Assembly: GCA_964415395.1 (NCBI GenBank)
Contig: CAYPZU010000016.1
Coordinates: 1-35,283 of the forward strand
Reading direction: 5' to 3'
DNA from: CAYPZU01 sp964415395
GTDB taxonomy: Bacteria > Chlamydiota > Chlamydiia > Chlamydiales > SM23-39
DNA length: 35,283 nucleotides
Shown here: positions 34,579 to 35,283 of the stretch, piece after piece
Layout of the letters: each line of letters starts with the position of its first letter
How positions within the stretch are numbered: the first letter of the stretch is position 1
The notes under the pieces: generated by a model
Told to the model about the DNA's origin: nothing
Databases searched by the model: none
What the model saw: the letters and a program-made list of their open reading frames with translations, nothing else
Program-made: the position numbers and the translations under genes

Positions 34579-34642
34579 TAAAGCTAACAGGTTATACCGT
34601 TCATCCTCAAGGCCAAAATCGCTTGCCGAAAAATCGGCTCAA
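34523..34642 (+). repeat. 13-bp direct repeat pair, AAAATCGGCTCAA
   Basis: The same 13 bases occur at 34523-34535 (inside the putative MITE) and 34630-34642 (in the spacer of the tRNA-Asn promoter). A partial third copy, CCGAAAAATCG, is at 34541-34551. The copies suggest local duplication or overlapping insertions upstream of the tRNA. Confidence 0.5.
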
Positions 34643-34651
34643 GTTTAAGAT
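34623..34651 (+). promoter_or_regulatory. Predicted sigma-70-type promoter of tRNA-Asn
   Basis: TTGCCG (34623-34628) and TAAGAT (34646-34651) with a 17-bp spacer lie 13 bp before the tRNA 5' end. Confidence 0.6.
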
Positions 34652-34664
34652 AGCTTCTTTCTAT

Positions 34665-34736
34665 TCCGGGTTAGCTCAGTGGTAGAGCAGTGGACTGTTA
34701 ATCCATTGGTCGAATGTTCGAATCATTCACCCGGAG
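34665..34736 (+). tRNA. tRNA-Asn (anticodon GUU)
   Basis: A 72-base cloverleaf. The acceptor TCCGGGT pairs with ACCCGGA, with discriminator G at 34736. The D arm is GCTC-AGTGGTA-GAGC. The anticodon arm is GTGGA-CTGTTAA-TCCAT with GTT at 34697-34699. The T arm is GAATG-TTCGAAT-CATTC. CCA is not encoded. The first anticodon-stem pair is G-T; all other stems pair fully. Chlamydiae as I recall lack AsnRS and make Asn-tRNA by GatCAB from Asp-tRNA(Asn), which links this gene to the AspRS in the same window. Confidence 0.97.
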
Positions 34737-34748
34737 TGTGTTCGTTTT

Positions 34749-34783
34749 GGCAGTTATAGCGAGAGCTGTAACTGCCTTTTTTT
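34749..34783 (+). terminator. Rho-independent terminator after tRNA-Asn
   Basis: GGCAGTTATAGC (34749-34760) pairs with GCTGTAACTGCC (34765-34776), with one T-G pair and loop GAGA. Seven Ts follow (34777-34783). It starts 12 bases after the tRNA 3' end. Confidence 0.95.
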
Positions 34784-35040
34784 ATTCTGCTGCACCCCCC
34801 TGGAGCCACATCGAATCGCTAATCAAAGAATTGGAGCAAAAAATTGATTCCCTAATTCAGGAAAATGCTGAATTAAAAGCATGGAAGCAAGAATACAGTT
34901 CCGCGAAGCAAAGCGTTTGCCGTATGAGCGTTCGGTTGCGTAAGTTATGCAAACGATTGACAGCTGATCATGAAACCGTTCTTGAAATGCAGAAAATTGC
35001 AGATGGCATCCGCGAGTTGGTAAAATCTAACTGTATCTAG
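34780..35040 (+). pseudogene. Possible gene remnant with coiled-coil sequence
   Basis: An open frame ending TAG at 35040 encodes a helical, heptad-like stretch (HIESLIKELEQKIDSLIQE) and a basic segment (MSVRLRKLCKRL). The frame continues upstream through the terminator and tRNA, which cannot be real coding. No ATG or Shine-Dalgarno lies before the coiled-coil part; the first in-frame ATG after the terminator is at 34881. It may be a truncated gene or a transposase N-terminal remnant. I do not recognise a family. A chance frame is possible. Confidence 0.3.
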
Positions 35041-35283
35041 AGATTTTTGTTATACCGCTACCTGACTAAAATGCGCCTGAAAAAAGATCGCCAAAGCCGC
35101 GAATAGCATCTCTCTGGTGCGTGATGCATTGACGCTCAATCGAATTTCTACGCTAACATGATTTTTTGCTAGACAGATTAGTCGAGCTATCAATCGAGCT
35201 GCCTAAAAAGGAACTTTTCTCCACTCAAAGGATCTAGGGGCCTTCTTGTTGGTCTAAGAATACTGGGTTTCCTTGAAGCATGT
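35041..35283. other. Stretch without recognised features
   Basis: AT-rich sequence to the window end. I see no convincing ORF, RNA or repeat beyond short chance repeats such as TCGAGCT twice near 35181-35203. It may be decayed intergenic sequence or the flank of a mobile region. Confidence 0.5.

Noticed and set aside
34591..35057. GTTATACCG at 34591 and 35049 as attachment-site repeats around tRNA-Asn
   Set aside because: Only 9 bases, and neither copy overlaps the tRNA 3' end. Could be chance.
1..35283. CRISPR array
   Set aside because: No regularly spaced direct repeats and no cas-like genes were seen.

Overview
The window looks like chromosome of a member of the phylum Chlamydiae, probably an environmental lineage. 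Two blocks reproduce gene order that I recall from Chlamydia trachomatis: tilS-ftsH-(...)-pnp-rpsO-tadA (the CT840-CT844 region) and rpmE-prfA-prmC-ffh-rpsP-trmD-rplS-rnhB-(...)-gmk-small ORF-metG-recD (the CT022-CT033 region). The 913-residue FtsH with an oversized periplasmic insert and the C-minus L31 with a basic tail agree with this. By eye the GC content is near or above 50%, which is high for the phylum. The last ~900 bases are clearly more AT-rich.

Layout. 1-3471: end of tilS, then ftsH. 3472-10340: an accessory stretch. It holds a small heat-shock protein gene under a CIRCE element (broken by an assembly gap), a possible small membrane protein, a LysE/ArgO-type exporter, a filamentous-haemagglutinin-type exoprotein and, on the minus strand, an unusual archaeal-type aspartyl-tRNA synthetase fused to a YbaK-type editing domain. 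10341-14474: pnp and rpsO (minus), then a coiled-coil hypothetical gene, tadA and a 71-residue conserved-looking protein (plus). 14468-20927: a tightly packed minus-strand operon. In transcription order it encodes a rhomboid-fold membrane protein with an apparently missing catalytic His, a methyltransferase resembling phosphoethanolamine N-methyltransferases, and two tandem paralogues. Each paralogue joins a membrane-anchored LTA-synthase/phosphoethanolamine-transferase-like enzyme to F-box-type leucine-rich repeats. 20964-30980: the translation and RNA housekeeping run from rpmE to metG, with yicC and a 57-residue possible omega-like subunit. A DUF2227-like gene lies convergent to rnhB. 31007-34395: recD-like helicase and an MFS transporter (minus). 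34396-35283: a putative 171-bp MITE just upstream of recD, a tRNA-Asn(GUU) with promoter and terminator, and a degenerate-looking tail.

How the genes may work together. The most interesting inference is the 14468-20927 operon. A cytosolic enzyme that methylates phosphoethanolamine sits beside two extracytoplasmic alkaline-phosphatase-superfamily headgroup transferases with protein-binding repeats. This suggests an envelope-decoration system using (methyl)phosphoethanolamine or phosphocholine groups. That is a hypothesis from family and context only. The AspRS-YbaK fusion and the CIRCE-controlled hsp20 are the other strong points. The remaining genes are ordinary translation, RNA-processing and repair functions.
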